Assembly (NCBI GenBank): GCA_963738135.1
Contig: CAVTVK010000002.1
Span: 310,001 to 374,000, forward strand
Direction: 5' to 3'
Origin: Bog-473 sp963738135
Lineage (GTDB): Bacteria; Actinomycetota; Acidimicrobiia; Acidimicrobiales; RAAP-2
Length of the DNA stretch: 64,000 nt
The first letter of the stretch is position 1. Every line of letters starts with the position of its first letter. Shown here piece by piece: positions 51,164 through 60,486 of this stretch. The translations under genes and the position numbers were made by a program. The notes under the pieces were generated by a model. That model ran no database searches. It saw only the letters and a program-made list of their open reading frames with translations, and was not told the DNA's origin.

Positions 51164-54100
51164 CTACTCCGACAATGCTGTCGTGGCTCGCCGGGCGATG
51201 CTGGCGTAGCCGCGGCTCACGGCCGTGTCGCGGGCTTGGGCCAGGAGATCGCGGGCCCGTTCGAGATCGCCCGGGTCTCCGCGGGCCGAGAGCATGCGGC
51301 CCCACTGCAGGTGGGTGACTGCGGCAGCGAACTCCAACTGACCTCTGGCATTGATCTCGGCTGCTTTGGCGAAGTGTATTTCGGCCTCTTTGTAGCGCCC
51401 GAGCACCGACTCCAGGCTGCCGCAGTAATAGGCGACCGGACTTCCGGCCGTCGCCCCGATGAAGAGAACCTGGTCGTCGAAAGGCGCGAGTAGATCCAGG
51501 AGCAAGCGAGCAGGGACCTCGGCGTCCAGTTCGGCAGCGACGTCGGCGTACGAAGCCACCGCGAAGATCCAGACGACGTCGTAGGGCAACGAGGTGAGGT
51601 CCGCGGCTGCAGCTTCGAGCATCTGGTGAGCCGTTTCGACGTTGCCGGCTTCCATGTGTCCTTCGGCCAGCGTCGCACGGAACACCGGCAGAGCTGGATT
51701 ATCGGCCGCTACTTGTTCGATCATCGGGACGAGCTCGCCGTAGCGTCCCTGTTGGCGGCGGACACCGATCATCTCGGCCCCGTAGAAGCCGAAGGCATCC
51801 GGCTGTCCGCTCTCTGTGCCGATCTCCAATGCAGCCGCGGCGAGCTGTTCGGCTCGATCCGGATCCCCGGACAAGAGCGCATCGGCGGCGTCGTTGAAGA
51901 GGGTGACCCAGATCATCGTGGGCTGGCGGAGACCCGTTATCACGGCGCGCATGGTTGCGAGGCACCGGCGTGCCATCTCGAAGTCACCGGCTTGCACTGC
52001 GGCCAACCGGCTGTAGGCGCCGGTCCAGAACAGCAGGTCGGGGTCCCCCAGGAGCTCCGAAAGTTCCAGGGCTTCCTTTGCATCGACCATCCGCTCGGTG
52101 AGGGTCGAGGGTACCTGGAGCGGGTCGCAGACCAAGTTCAGGGTGCGGATGATGGTGTCTGGATCCCCCAGCCGCCGCGCCATCGCCCTGGCGGCATCGG
52201 CCAATTCCTGGCGACGCTCGAGCGTCGTCCCCAATGCGAGTTCGCTGCACAACGTGGCCAGGAGAAGCGCCCGCTCGCGTCCGTCGTCATTGCTGAGCGC
52301 GTCGAGGGCGGATTCCAACACAGCAACCTTGTCGGCATCGATGACCCCGATCGAACTAAAGAAGCCGCGGCTGTTCCCCAGTGCGGCGGTCACCAGGCGG
52401 TCCGTTGCATCGAGATCCTGGGCCCGGTGTGCGGCGTCAAGGAACGTCTCCCGGGAGCCCGGCAGACCGGCCTGGCGTTGTGCCTCGCCCAAGGCCAGAC
52501 GCAGGTCACAGCCGACCAGGGGGTCGTCCTCTGGCGCCAGCTCAGCAAGGTGGAGCGCCCGGGAGAAGTACCTGACCGCGTCATCGGGGGCCAGGGCGGC
52601 CAGGGCAGCCTCGCCTGCTTGCCGGGCGTAGCCGATGGCCTTGGTCGCGTTGGCTGGTTGGCTGGCGCCGAGCCAGTGGTGGGCCAGTTCACCCACCCGC
52701 GTCTCCGGCGCGCGTCCGACGGTCGCCTCGATGGCCTCGGCCACCCGCTGATGGGCCCGGGTTCGCCGCACCTTCGACAGCCCTTGGTACAACGTGTGCT
52801 GCGTCAAAGCGTGGGAGAAGCTGTAATGCCCCACGACGTCAGGAACTTCGCGGATGAGGGCGGCGTCAATCGCACCGTCGAGTACGTCGAGCACCTCATC
52901 CTGGCCGAGGTCGGTCACGGAGTCGAGCAGGTCGAAGTCGAAGTCCCGTCCGATGACGGCTGCCATGGAAAGGAGCGGACCTGCGTGTCTACCGAGCCGT
53001 CCGACGCGGGCAGAGATGACTTCTCGCACGCTGTTGGGGAGCACCATCTCGGACATTTCCCCTGCCGCCGTCCAGCGACCATGATCGTCCTGGTAGATGG
53101 CGCCGGTCTCCATGAGACTCCGCAACACCTCTCCGACGAAAAACGGGTTGCCTTCGGTCTCGAGGCAGAGCGTGTGGGCGAGATCAGTGGCGGCGTCCTC
53201 GAGGCGTTGCCCGGCTGCAGCCTCCATAAATGCGAGCACGCCCGTGTCGTCGAAACCCTTCAACTCGATCCGGCTGATATTCGGTTCTCGTTGCAGGGCA
53301 CCGAGGAGATCGCGGAGCGGGTTGGAAGGCGAGAGCTCGGTGTCCCGAAACGTCCCGAGCACGAGTAGTCGTGCCGGCTCAACAGTGGTGACGACATGAC
53401 GTAGGAGTCGGAGGCTCTGACTATCCGACCATTGCAAGTCGTCGAGCACCAACACGGTTGGTTGGTGCGCGGAGGCGGCAGTCAGAAGGCCGGCTACCGC
53501 CCCGTAGAGGAGATAACGCTCCGTATCGGGATCCGTCCTGGTCGGTGCCGGAACTTCCCCCAGTCGTTGAACGAGCGACGGGACCATCGATGCGATATCG
53601 CCGCCATGGGTCTCGACGTGAGTACGAAGCACATGTTCGGGCGCATGCGCCACGTAGTGGTGCAGCGCCTCCGCGAAGGGTGCATATGGCGCGCTCGACG
53701 TCTTCCTGGCAACGTCCCAGGAGCACGCACGCGCCCTCATTGGCGGCATGCCGGGCGGCCTCGGCGACCACCGTCGTCTTCCCCACACCGGCGTCACCCG
53801 ACACGAGGACCACGGCCCGCCCTTCTCCGGCCGTCGCTTGCTTGTAGGCGTCGTTCAGCCATGCAGCCTCGGTCTCCCGGGCGACGACTCCGGTGCGCGG
53901 CACGTGCGTCAGGCGCGCCGGGAGCGGCACACCAGTCTCGGTCGGCGCTTCATCGAGCGGCTCCCAACGGACATCGAGGACCTCCACGGGCTCCGGAAGG
54001 CCTTTCAATTCGACCGCGCCGAGCCGCTCGAAGAGGTAAGGACTGCGCCGCCCGCCCATCACCCGGACAGCGTCCGCAGCCAGGATCTGACCGGCCGCAG

Positions 54101-54470
54101 CAAAGGCACAGAGCCGAGCTGCCTCTATTACCGGGTCGCCGTAGTAGTCGCCCGACTCCATTGTCGCCTCTCCGCCGCTGAGTCCTACGCGTAACCCCAG
54201 CTGGTGGAGAGCGCCGACATTGTCACGGTGGACGGCTTGCTGCATCGACACGGCGCACGACAGGGCGGCAGAAGTGCTGCGGAATACGACCATGACCCCG
54301 TCGCCGAGGCCCTTCACCTCGATCCCTCCGGAGCCGGCAATGGCTTGACGCAGCACCGAGAAGTGGGCCCGGAGCAGCTCGTCCGCGGCGTCCGGACTGA
54401 TCTCATAGCTGATCTCGGTCGAACCGACCAGGTCGGTGAATAGGACCGTGATGGTCTCGGTGTCCGCCAA
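51164..54470 (-). pseudogene. nucleotide cyclase-AAA ATPase-TPR regulator, one frameshift
   Basis: TTG 54470 (with gaggaggcgagcc upstream) opens a class III cyclase domain: ITVLFTDLVGSTEISYEIS, GGIEVKGLGDGVMVVFRS and RLGAVELKGLPEPVEVL. Next is a predicted ATPase with Walker A VSGDAGVGKTTVV; after LGRCQEDVERA the frame breaks. The match continues one frame over (PYAPFAEALHHYVAHAPEHV), with Walker B TVLVLDDLQWSDSQSLRLL and about 500 residues of TPR-like helices to 51164. Removing one base in ggcgcgctc (about 53688-53695) gives 1101 residues. Such proteins are STAND-like signalling regulators. No C-terminal LuxR HTH was seen. As sequenced, the product stops soon after Walker A, at 53421. Confidence 0.82.
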
Positions 54471-54756
54471 GGCTCGCCTCCTCCGGATTCCGCTTCCTGG
54501 CGCCAGGGTAGACGGTTCGCAACCGGAGATGCACTAGGACCGCAGCCGCCGCGGGCGATCGTTATTCTTACTCAGCAGGCCTGCTGTCGGCTGGAGAGTA
54601 GAGCGCTCGACTCCACTCTGCGTCTTCGGGGACAGCCAAGGTGCACCTAGCCTCGGCAGCTCCGCTCAGGCGTCGTCGCACCGCAAGTCGCCACGACAAC
54701 CGTTGACGCGGGGTCGAAGGCTGCGATGTGCACCGTTCACCGGGCGGGGCGGAGCA
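54471..54756. other. intergenic, no supported gene
   Basis: 286 bases between two minus-strand genes; it contains the cyclase-ATPase ribosome binding site and no recognised motif. Confidence 0.4.
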
Positions 54757-55527
54757 TCAAGATCGAGTTACGAAGAACGACATCCCGTGCCACCCGATAG
54801 GAAGATAGGCATTGAACTCGAGCTCGGGGTCGGCCTCGATGAGCTCCTCCAGTGCGACTTGTTCACCTGATCGCCCGGTCGGTGACCAACAGAACCAGTC
54901 ATCGAAGGCAACAATCGTCCCGGTGGTCACTATGCCCCTCAGGTAGTCGAGGACCTCGACGGTCGACGAATACATGTCGCAGTCGACATAGGCCATTGCA
55001 ACCATGCTCGGTAGTTGATCCCTTCTCTCCCTGACGAGAGATTCGGAGAAGAATCCTGGTATCGCCGTGAAGTCGTTCTCCGCCAACCCCATCGAACTTA
55101 GGTTCGTTGCAAATCGCTCTTGCTTGACGGCGTAGCGTCCCTTCTGCCAAGACGGATGATCCACGTCGATGTCCGACGTTGGATCCGGTAACCCCTCGAA
55201 CGAGTCGAATGCCCACAGATGTGGGCTTAGCCCCGCCGCCCGAGAGGCTCTCCATGCCGCCCACATGGTCTTTCCGTAACCGACGCCGAACTCGAGGTAG
55301 TCGCCTTTGATTCCGTTGACCGAAATGGCGCTGAAGGCTTTGACCATGAATTCGTACCGTTCGCGCATTTCCCGCTCGGGCGGATGCGTCTCGGCAGGAG
55401 GAACGCCGGTCCGTCCTTCGAAACGTCCGAAGCGCAAGTAGTGGTCGATGGGGTCCATACCGGCTTCTGCCACGTCACCGTAGAGCATGAGGTAGTAGGC
55501 GGGATCGAAGCGTTCGGGGAGAGCCAT
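54757..55527 (-). CDS. TylF/MycF-like O-methyltransferase
   Basis: ATG 55527; 256 residues. GDYLEFGVGYGKTMWAAWRA is the SAM-binding motif, LWAFDSFEGLPDPTSDIDVD the following acidic block, and AMAYVDCDMYSSTVEVLDYL plus IVAFDDWFCWSPTG the metal-binding Asp cluster of the macrocin-O-methyltransferase (TylF) family. These methylate sugar hydroxyls of macrolides or glycans. The first 40 residues (DPAYYLMLYGDVAEAG, then HYLRFGRFEGR) resemble a motif often found at the N-terminus of glycan-related proteins. Sugar methylation of a surface glycan is a reasonable guess. Confidence 0.8.
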   Translation of the reverse strand: MALPERFDPAYYLMLYGDVAEAGMDPIDHYLRFGRFEGRTGVPPAETHPPEREMRERYEFMVKAFSAISVNGIKGDYLEFGVGYGKTMWAAWRASRAAGLSPHLWAFDSFEGLPDPTSDIDVDHPSWQKGRYAVKQERFATNLSSMGLAENDFTAIPGFFSESLVRERRDQLPSMVAMAYVDCDMYSSTVEVLDYLRGIVTTGTIVAFDDWFCWSPTGRSGEQVALEELIEADPELEFNAYLPIGWHGMSFFVTRS

Positions 55528-55842
55528 GGCAGGATTGTGGCACGCGAGACGTTGATAGCTGGCCCCGTAGGCGGGCGGAAGCGTCGTGCTCGGTGTGTGC
55601 TTTTTTGGCACTCTTGGCACACTTCGTCTCATGATCCACGTGGCGTTGGCCGGAGGAGAGGGTCCCAAGCCAGCGCCAGATGTTGCCCCCACACCCCCCC
55701 CCGCTCGACCTGAGTCCGTTTCGCGAACAAGCGGGGGGCTTGCAATAAATCGCCTGGCCGTGCACCTCTCATACTTCGTTCACATTCGGCGGCTATAAAT
55801 CAAGTCCGATTTCGGAACGAGAGCATCTCGGAGGAGTTCGCC
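55528..55842. other. divergent intergenic region
   Basis: 315 bases between the TylF-like gene and the esterase gene. It contains a C-rich run (cacaccccccccc) near 55690 and presumably both promoters; no ORF is supported. Confidence 0.45.
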
Positions 55843-57342
55843 GTGTTGAGGAGACCTGTCATCGTTGCGTTGCTGCTCACATGCGTGGGATTGGGATTGC
55901 CTCTGTCAGCTGGGGGAACCGCCACTGCGGGAGCTTCTAGCGCCGTCACCATCGAAGCCAATCTCTGCTACGAGCCCTCAGGTACATCCTGTACGGCCGG
56001 TGCCAGCCACGAGTTCGATGCCTACCTTCCCTCGGGTGTGACGCAGGCGACGCCGGGAGTCATCCTGATCCACGGTGGAGGTTTCACGGGCGGAGACAAA
56101 TCGGACCTGGCAAATCTCGGCAACAGACTGGCGGCTGTTGGGATGGCGGCGTTCTCGATCAACTACCGGCTTGATTCGTCGACGGTGGTGGGGTTTCCCA
56201 TGGAGAGTCAGGACGTGATGGCGGCCATCAGCTTCGTCCGCGGCCATGCCGCTTCGTTCGACGTCGACCCCAGTCGACTGGCGTCATTCGGCACGTCTGC
56301 GGGCGCGACGCTTGCCGTGTACTCGGCGTTGAAGGCCTATCAGACCGATCCTTCGGCGCAAGTGCTCGCCGACGTGGGCTGGTCTGGAGGGTACGACTTC
56401 ACTGTCGGGGACAGCGGCGCTGTCGACCCGAAGCAGTTGCAAAACGTCGAGAACTATCTTGGATGCTCGGATCCAACCGATCCGACCTGCGCGTCGACTG
56501 CCGAGGAGGCGTCGGCGGTCTCGTTGGTCGGAGCCGGAGAACCTCCCACTTTGCTCGCGAACTCGACAGACTACAAACTGGGCTGCGAAATCGTTCCTCC
56601 CTCCCAAGCCGAGGAGATGGCGAACGATCTGACCAACATCGGCGTTCCGGTGCAACTGGATCTCAACAACCGATGCGCACATGCCAACGGCTATGTCTCC
56701 GTCGAGTTCGCCCCCACTGCGGCGTTCCTCGAGTCCCACTTGTATCCTGCGGCGACGGCCGTCGTGTTGCCGTCGAAGGATGCCAGCCTGTCCGGCACAA
56801 CCGTTCTTGACGCGACGGCGTCACCGGGCCTGAATGCGGTGCAGTTCGAACTCAGTGGGGGATCACTCTCGGACCGGGTCATCGCCACCGCCACTCCCAC
56901 CCTCTATGGCTGGCTGGCCCAGTGGAACACGACAAGCGTGCCCAACGGCACGTACGCGCTCCAGAGCGTCTCCACTTACCAAGGCGGAGTGACCGCAAAG
57001 GGAGGAGTGAGTGCCGTAAGCCCGGCCGTCACGGTCACCGTTGCCAATGCGCCGCCGACCACCACGGTGCTGATCCCCGGCTCTGGGTCGAGCCTCTCGG
57101 GAATCTCCTCCCTGCTCGACGCCTCGGCATCGGCCAACGTGACCCGTCTCACCTACGAGCTCAGTGGAGGATCGCTCTCGGGACAGGTCATCGCCACCGC
57201 CACTCCCACCCTCTATGGCTGGCTGGCCCAGTGGAACACGACGAGTGTGCCCAACGGCACCTACGCGCTCCAAAGCGTCGCGGTTTCTTCGGGCGGGGTA
57301 AGCGGGACGAGCCCGGCCGTCTCCGTCACCGTGGCCAACTAG
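55843..57342 (+). CDS. exported esterase with two C-terminal Ig-like modules
   Basis: GTG 55843 follows cggaggagttcgcc. The 499-residue protein has a signal peptide (VIVALLLTCVGLGLPL, cleavage near TAGA) and an alpha/beta hydrolase of the BD-FAE/carboxylesterase type with ILIHGGGFTGGDKSDLANL and nucleophile Ser in FGTSAGATLAVYS. From about residue 310 come two 100-residue modules, each with YGWLAQWNTTSVPNGTYALQ and ending in AVTVTVAN or AVSVTVAN, resembling bacterial Ig-like domains. It is probably a secreted enzyme binding a polymer through the modules. The substrate is unknown. Confidence 0.8.
   Translation: MLRRPVIVALLLTCVGLGLPLSAGGTATAGASSAVTIEANLCYEPSGTSCTAGASHEFDAYLPSGVTQATPGVILIHGGGFTGGDKSDLANLGNRLAAVGMAAFSINYRLDSSTVVGFPMESQDVMAAISFVRGHAASFDVDPSRLASFGTSAGATLAVYSALKAYQTDPSAQVLADVGWSGGYDFTVGDSGAVDPKQLQNVENYLGCSDPTDPTCASTAEEASAVSLVGAGEPPTLLANSTDYKLGCEIVPPSQAEEMANDLTNIGVPVQLDLNNRCAHANGYVSVEFAPTAAFLESHLYPAATAVVLPSKDASLSGTTVLDATASPGLNAVQFELSGGSLSDRVIATATPTLYGWLAQWNTTSVPNGTYALQSVSTYQGGVTAKGGVSAVSPAVTVTVANAPPTTTVLIPGSGSSLSGISSLLDASASANVTRLTYELSGGSLSGQVIATATPTLYGWLAQWNTTSVPNGTYALQSVAVSSGGVSGTSPAVSVTVAN
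56877..56970 (+). repeat. near-identical 94-bp segment, copy 1 (copy 2 at 57186-57279)
   Basis: ggtcatcgccaccgccactc and the following 74 bases recur 309 bases downstream with only a few third-position differences, inside the two Ig-like modules. The rest of the two modules is much less alike, which points to recent gene conversion or duplication of this segment. Confidence 0.8.
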
Positions 57343-57744
57343 AACTTGACGACCCTGGGCCGATGCGCCCGAGATTACTGGAAGGTCGGCTTAGAAGTGA
57401 GCCGGTCAGACGAGGCGTTGAGGTGTCGAGCGTCGGTGCTGAGGTATCGGCAGTGGCGGCGCCTGCTGGATCGGCCCTCTGAGAAGTCCCGAGGCGGGGA
57501 GAGGCTCTGGTTCACGAACGGCGCGCTCGAGCGACTGAACTGGCGTTCTGTCCCGCACGAGAATCAGGCCTTCATCGGATGCAATCCTGCGGGATGAAGT
57601 TGGCCTACTCCAGACTTTCGCATCGCTACCACGACTGTTTCAAGAACTGCTCCGGGAGATCGCAGGAGGTTGGTGCCAGCCGGTGCGCCGTGCGCCGTGC
57701 GCGTGCGGCGGTAAGCGCAGGCCAGACGCAGTGTGATGCATTCG
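57343..57744. other. no supported gene
   Basis: About 400 bases between the esterase and the HD-GYP/LuxR gene, which converge. The frames present are Arg-rich and without ribosome binding sites. No clear terminator hairpin was found. Confidence 0.45.
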
Positions 57745-59307
57745 TCACCCGGACGATACGGGGCTGCATCCCACGATCCCGTACTGCATGGCGTACATCG
57801 CCGCGCCGGTCCGATTCGACACCCCTAACTTGCTATAGACGCGTTCGATGTGATTGCTCACCGTCTTCGGGCTGATACTCAACTCGCGAGCGATGCTCTT
57901 GTTGGGCATTCCTGTGGCGAGGAGGGCCAGCACTTCACTCTCGCGAGTCGTCAAGCCGGCGGGACCCCTAGCCCGCTCCACGTTGACGCGGTGCCCGGCG
58001 GCCGCCAATACGGCGTCGGTGGCTGTGGGATCGAGTCGACCTCCGGTGACGTCCGCTTTGAGTTCACGGGCGGCCTCGGCCGCGGTCAGCGGGCCCCGGT
58101 ACGGACGTGGTTGCATCATGGCGCTGTATGCATCGGCGACCGCCAGCACCCGCGCCTGAGACGAAAGCATCGTCCCACCGATGCTGCGGTGATAGCCGGA
58201 GCCATCCATGCGTTCGTGGTGGGTGGCCGCCAGGACGCCGATACGACGCAGCGGCTCGGGTCGGTTGAAGATCCGCTCCACGTAATACACGTGCAGGCGG
58301 GCCCGCTCTTGTTCGTTGGGCGTCAACGGTCCGGGCTTTCCCCACACCGATCCCGGCACTCCGAAACGTCCAACGTCGTGGACGAGTGCCGCTCGATAGG
58401 CCAGACGGGCGTCGGCTGCAGGCATCTGCATCAGCTCAGCGGCGCCACGAACCAGGTCCGCCGTGGCGCGAGCGTGTCCGGCGAAGAAAGAGCAACGAAG
58501 GTCGCAGAAGTCTCCGATCGCCTCTAGCGCCTGGTCCAGCTCGTCGTCGGTCAATGGACCTCGTTCGACCGGGTCGGCGGCGAGGACCTCCTCGACAGTG
58601 TCTCTGTCGAGATCCTCGAACAATGGCCCGGGGTCATTCGATACCAGCTCGGTGATTTCCGGGTCGAAATGCGTGCCGCTCCGCTCTCGGACGACGTCGA
58701 GCGCGGCCTCCATGCCGGCCGCCCGCTGGAACACCTCGCATGCTTCGGCCACATGCGAGACGCGTGCGGCCAAGGACACGTCGGTGCCGGAGAGGTCGTC
58801 GGGGAACCCCCGACCGTCCCACCGGGCATAGGCCTGTTCGACGCCGGCCTGCACGTCGTCGCCGAGACCCAGACGGATGGCGAGCGCCCCCGCGGCCGAG
58901 CAGTGCACCGCCATCTGCTGGACCATCTGGCGGCCCCCGCTGGCCATCAGCACGGCAGCCTGGCGGGCCCGGTTGAATGCCGACGTCCCATGACCAGCCC
59001 GCCGAAGCATGAAAACCATGGCGGGAAATCCGGCCAGATCGACTTCGAGGGCGTGCGCCCGAAAGTCGATGTCGTCGCCGAAGAGAAGCGCCGCCTCGTT
59101 GCCGTAGACCGGGCAGCCGACGTAGGTCAGGATGCTGACGTCGAAGAGCGTGGCCAACTCCTTGGTGTCCAGGCCTAACCGCCCCCCCAGGCGCATTCCG
59201 ATCCGGGCGGAGCGCAACATGTGTTCGGACGGCTGCCCGAAACCGAGGTCGGTGGCCAGAGAAAGCGAGACCAACAGGTCCGAGAGCCGGGTGCCCGAGT
59301 CTCCCAT
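57745..59307 (-). CDS. HD-GYP-like phosphohydrolase with LuxR-type DNA-binding domain
   Basis: ATG 59307; 520 residues. The C-terminal 65 residues are a LuxR helix-turn-helix (GLTTRESEVLALLATGMPNK, SIARELSISPKTVSNHIERV). Before it lies an HD-GYP-like domain with ALVHDVGRFGVPGSVWGKPG and ATHHERMDGSGYHRSIGG. The canonical GYP reads GYH. An N-terminal half carries a degenerate second copy (AYARWDGRGFPDDLSG with no HD pair). HD-GYP enzymes hydrolyse c-di-GMP; here the domain may be an enzyme or a sensor coupled directly to DNA binding. The divergent promoter region is shared with the P450 operon, the likely target. Confidence 0.82.
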   Translation of the reverse strand: MGDSGTRLSDLLVSLSLATDLGFGQPSEHMLRSARIGMRLGGRLGLDTKELATLFDVSILTYVGCPVYGNEAALLFGDDIDFRAHALEVDLAGFPAMVFMLRRAGHGTSAFNRARQAAVLMASGGRQMVQQMAVHCSAAGALAIRLGLGDDVQAGVEQAYARWDGRGFPDDLSGTDVSLAARVSHVAEACEVFQRAAGMEAALDVVRERSGTHFDPEITELVSNDPGPLFEDLDRDTVEEVLAADPVERGPLTDDELDQALEAIGDFCDLRCSFFAGHARATADLVRGAAELMQMPAADARLAYRAALVHDVGRFGVPGSVWGKPGPLTPNEQERARLHVYYVERIFNRPEPLRRIGVLAATHHERMDGSGYHRSIGGTMLSSQARVLAVADAYSAMMQPRPYRGPLTAAEAARELKADVTGGRLDPTATDAVLAAAGHRVNVERARGPAGLTTRESEVLALLATGMPNKSIARELSISPKTVSNHIERVYSKLGVSNRTGAAMYAMQYGIVGCSPVSSG

Positions 59308-59447
59308 GGCGGAATCGTACCGTTGCAGCCTTCAAGTCGTCGGCCAAGTCGTCGGCACATGGGGTGAATACCTCAAGACAGCCGGCCGGCTGTTCCTTAC
59401 CGTGGATTCTGAGCAACCAACAAGGTCGTTCAGATCGGAGAATTGGA

Positions 59448-59729
59448 ATGCCGAAATATCTCATCGAGCGCACTGTTTCGGGTGTCGGTCAGATGGATAC
59501 CGCCGCTCTTGCGGCCATCGCCAACGAGTCCAACACAGTGCTCCGCGACCTCGGACCCGACATCCAGTGGATGAAGAGCTATGTCACGGACGACAAGCTC
59601 ATGTGCTTCTACGTGGCCGCCTCCGAGGAACTCGTCCGGGAACACGGCCGCTGTGGTGGGTTTCCTATCGACGCCGTCCTCACCGTCCGCCACGTCATCG
59701 ACCCGACCACCGCTGAGCTGGGCGGATGA
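59448..59729 (+). CDS. DUF4242 (SCO4226-like) small protein
   Basis: ATG 59448; 93 residues. MPKYLIERTVSGVGQMDTAA, LGPDIQWMKSYVTDDKLMCF and YVAASEELVREHGRCGGFPI match the DUF4242 family, ferredoxin-like-fold proteins of which the Streptomyces member SCO4226 binds nickel. A His and Cys (EHGRCGG) could be metal ligands. The role in this operon is unknown. First gene of a four-gene unit; its stop overlaps the next ATG (ATGA). Confidence 0.75.
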   Translation: MPKYLIERTVSGVGQMDTAALAAIANESNTVLRDLGPDIQWMKSYVTDDKLMCFYVAASEELVREHGRCGGFPIDAVLTVRHVIDPTTAELGG

Positions 59730-60085
59730 GCCGGGCGGCGATAAGCCTGACCACCGGCCTCGAGGATCCGGAGAAGGTAACGGTTGCGCTCCTCGTGGCG
59801 GTCGGCGCCGCCGAGAGCGGCCGGGCCACTCTCATGTTCTTAACCAAGGAGGCCGTGCGTCTGGCCACGGAGGGTGTTGCTCAGGGTGTGGCGTGCGAAG
59901 GATGCCCTTCGATACCGGAGCTGGTGTGGCGCCTGGAGGAGGCCGGGGGCGAATTGCTCGTCTGTCCGATCTGCTTCAACGCCAGGAAACTCGACGAACT
60001 GACGCTTGTGGCGAACGCCAGGTTGGGCGGAACCGTCCCGCTGTGGGACTGGATCGGCGATGGCGCCACCACCTTCAGCTATTGA
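59726..60085 (+). CDS. DsrE/DsrF-like family protein
   Basis: ATG 59726; 119 residues. It begins AISLTTGLEDPEKVTVALLV, with ATLMFLTKEAVRLATEGVAQ and a Cys-containing loop ELLVCPICFNARKLDE, a layout typical of DsrE-fold proteins in which a Cys in this region can carry persulfide. Two further Cys lie in GVACEGCPS. Possibly a sulfur-carrier or redox partner; no direct evidence for either. Translationally coupled to the DUF4242 gene and 35 bases ahead of the next gene. Confidence 0.72.
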   Translation: MSRAAISLTTGLEDPEKVTVALLVAVGAAESGRATLMFLTKEAVRLATEGVAQGVACEGCPSIPELVWRLEEAGGELLVCPICFNARKLDELTLVANARLGGTVPLWDWIGDGATTFSY

Positions 60086-60120
60086 CGGTTCCACTCAGGC
60101 GGACAGAAGGGAGTTTTACG

Positions 60121-60486
60121 ATGGCAACTCAGTTGGGTGAGCGGTTCGCTCGAACGGTGGCGACCAAGGATGCCGACACCCTCAGAGACCTGCTTGCGCC
60201 GACGGTGAGCTTTCGTGCCCTGACGCCCGGGAGGGTCTGGCACTGCGACGACGCCGACGCGGTCGTCGACGACGTGATCCTGGGCACATGGTTCTCGCCG
60301 GAACGTTCGGTCACCCGGGTGTTGGCGGTGGACTGTGCCGAAGTGGGGCCCGTCCATCGGGTCAGCTACCGGTTCGAGGTGGAGCAGCCCGATGGCCAGT
60401 ACGTCATCGAACAGCAGGCGTACTTCAAGACCGAGAACGGCAGGATCTCGTGGTTGCACATTCTGTGCTCGGGTTTCGTCCAATGA
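60121..60486 (+). CDS. SnoaL/NTF2-fold protein
   Basis: ATG 60121 follows agaagggagttttacg. The 121-residue protein has FARTVATKDADTLRDLLAPT, RALTPGRVWHCDDADAVVDD and YVIEQQAYFKTENGRISWLH, the standard SnoaL-like pattern. It may be an isomerase/cyclase-type enzyme or a ligand-binding protein supplying the P450. The stop overlaps the P450 start (ATGA), indicating translational coupling. Confidence 0.7.
   Translation: MATQLGERFARTVATKDADTLRDLLAPTVSFRALTPGRVWHCDDADAVVDDVILGTWFSPERSVTRVLAVDCAEVGPVHRVSYRFEVEQPDGQYVIEQQAYFKTENGRISWLHILCSGFVQ

Noticed and set aside
51164..53368. Plus-strand frame (580 codons, 51626-53368) opposite the ATPase-TPR region
   Set aside because: Gly/Arg/Gln-rich antisense shadow with no domain; the minus strand matches known ATPase and TPR-like patterns throughout.
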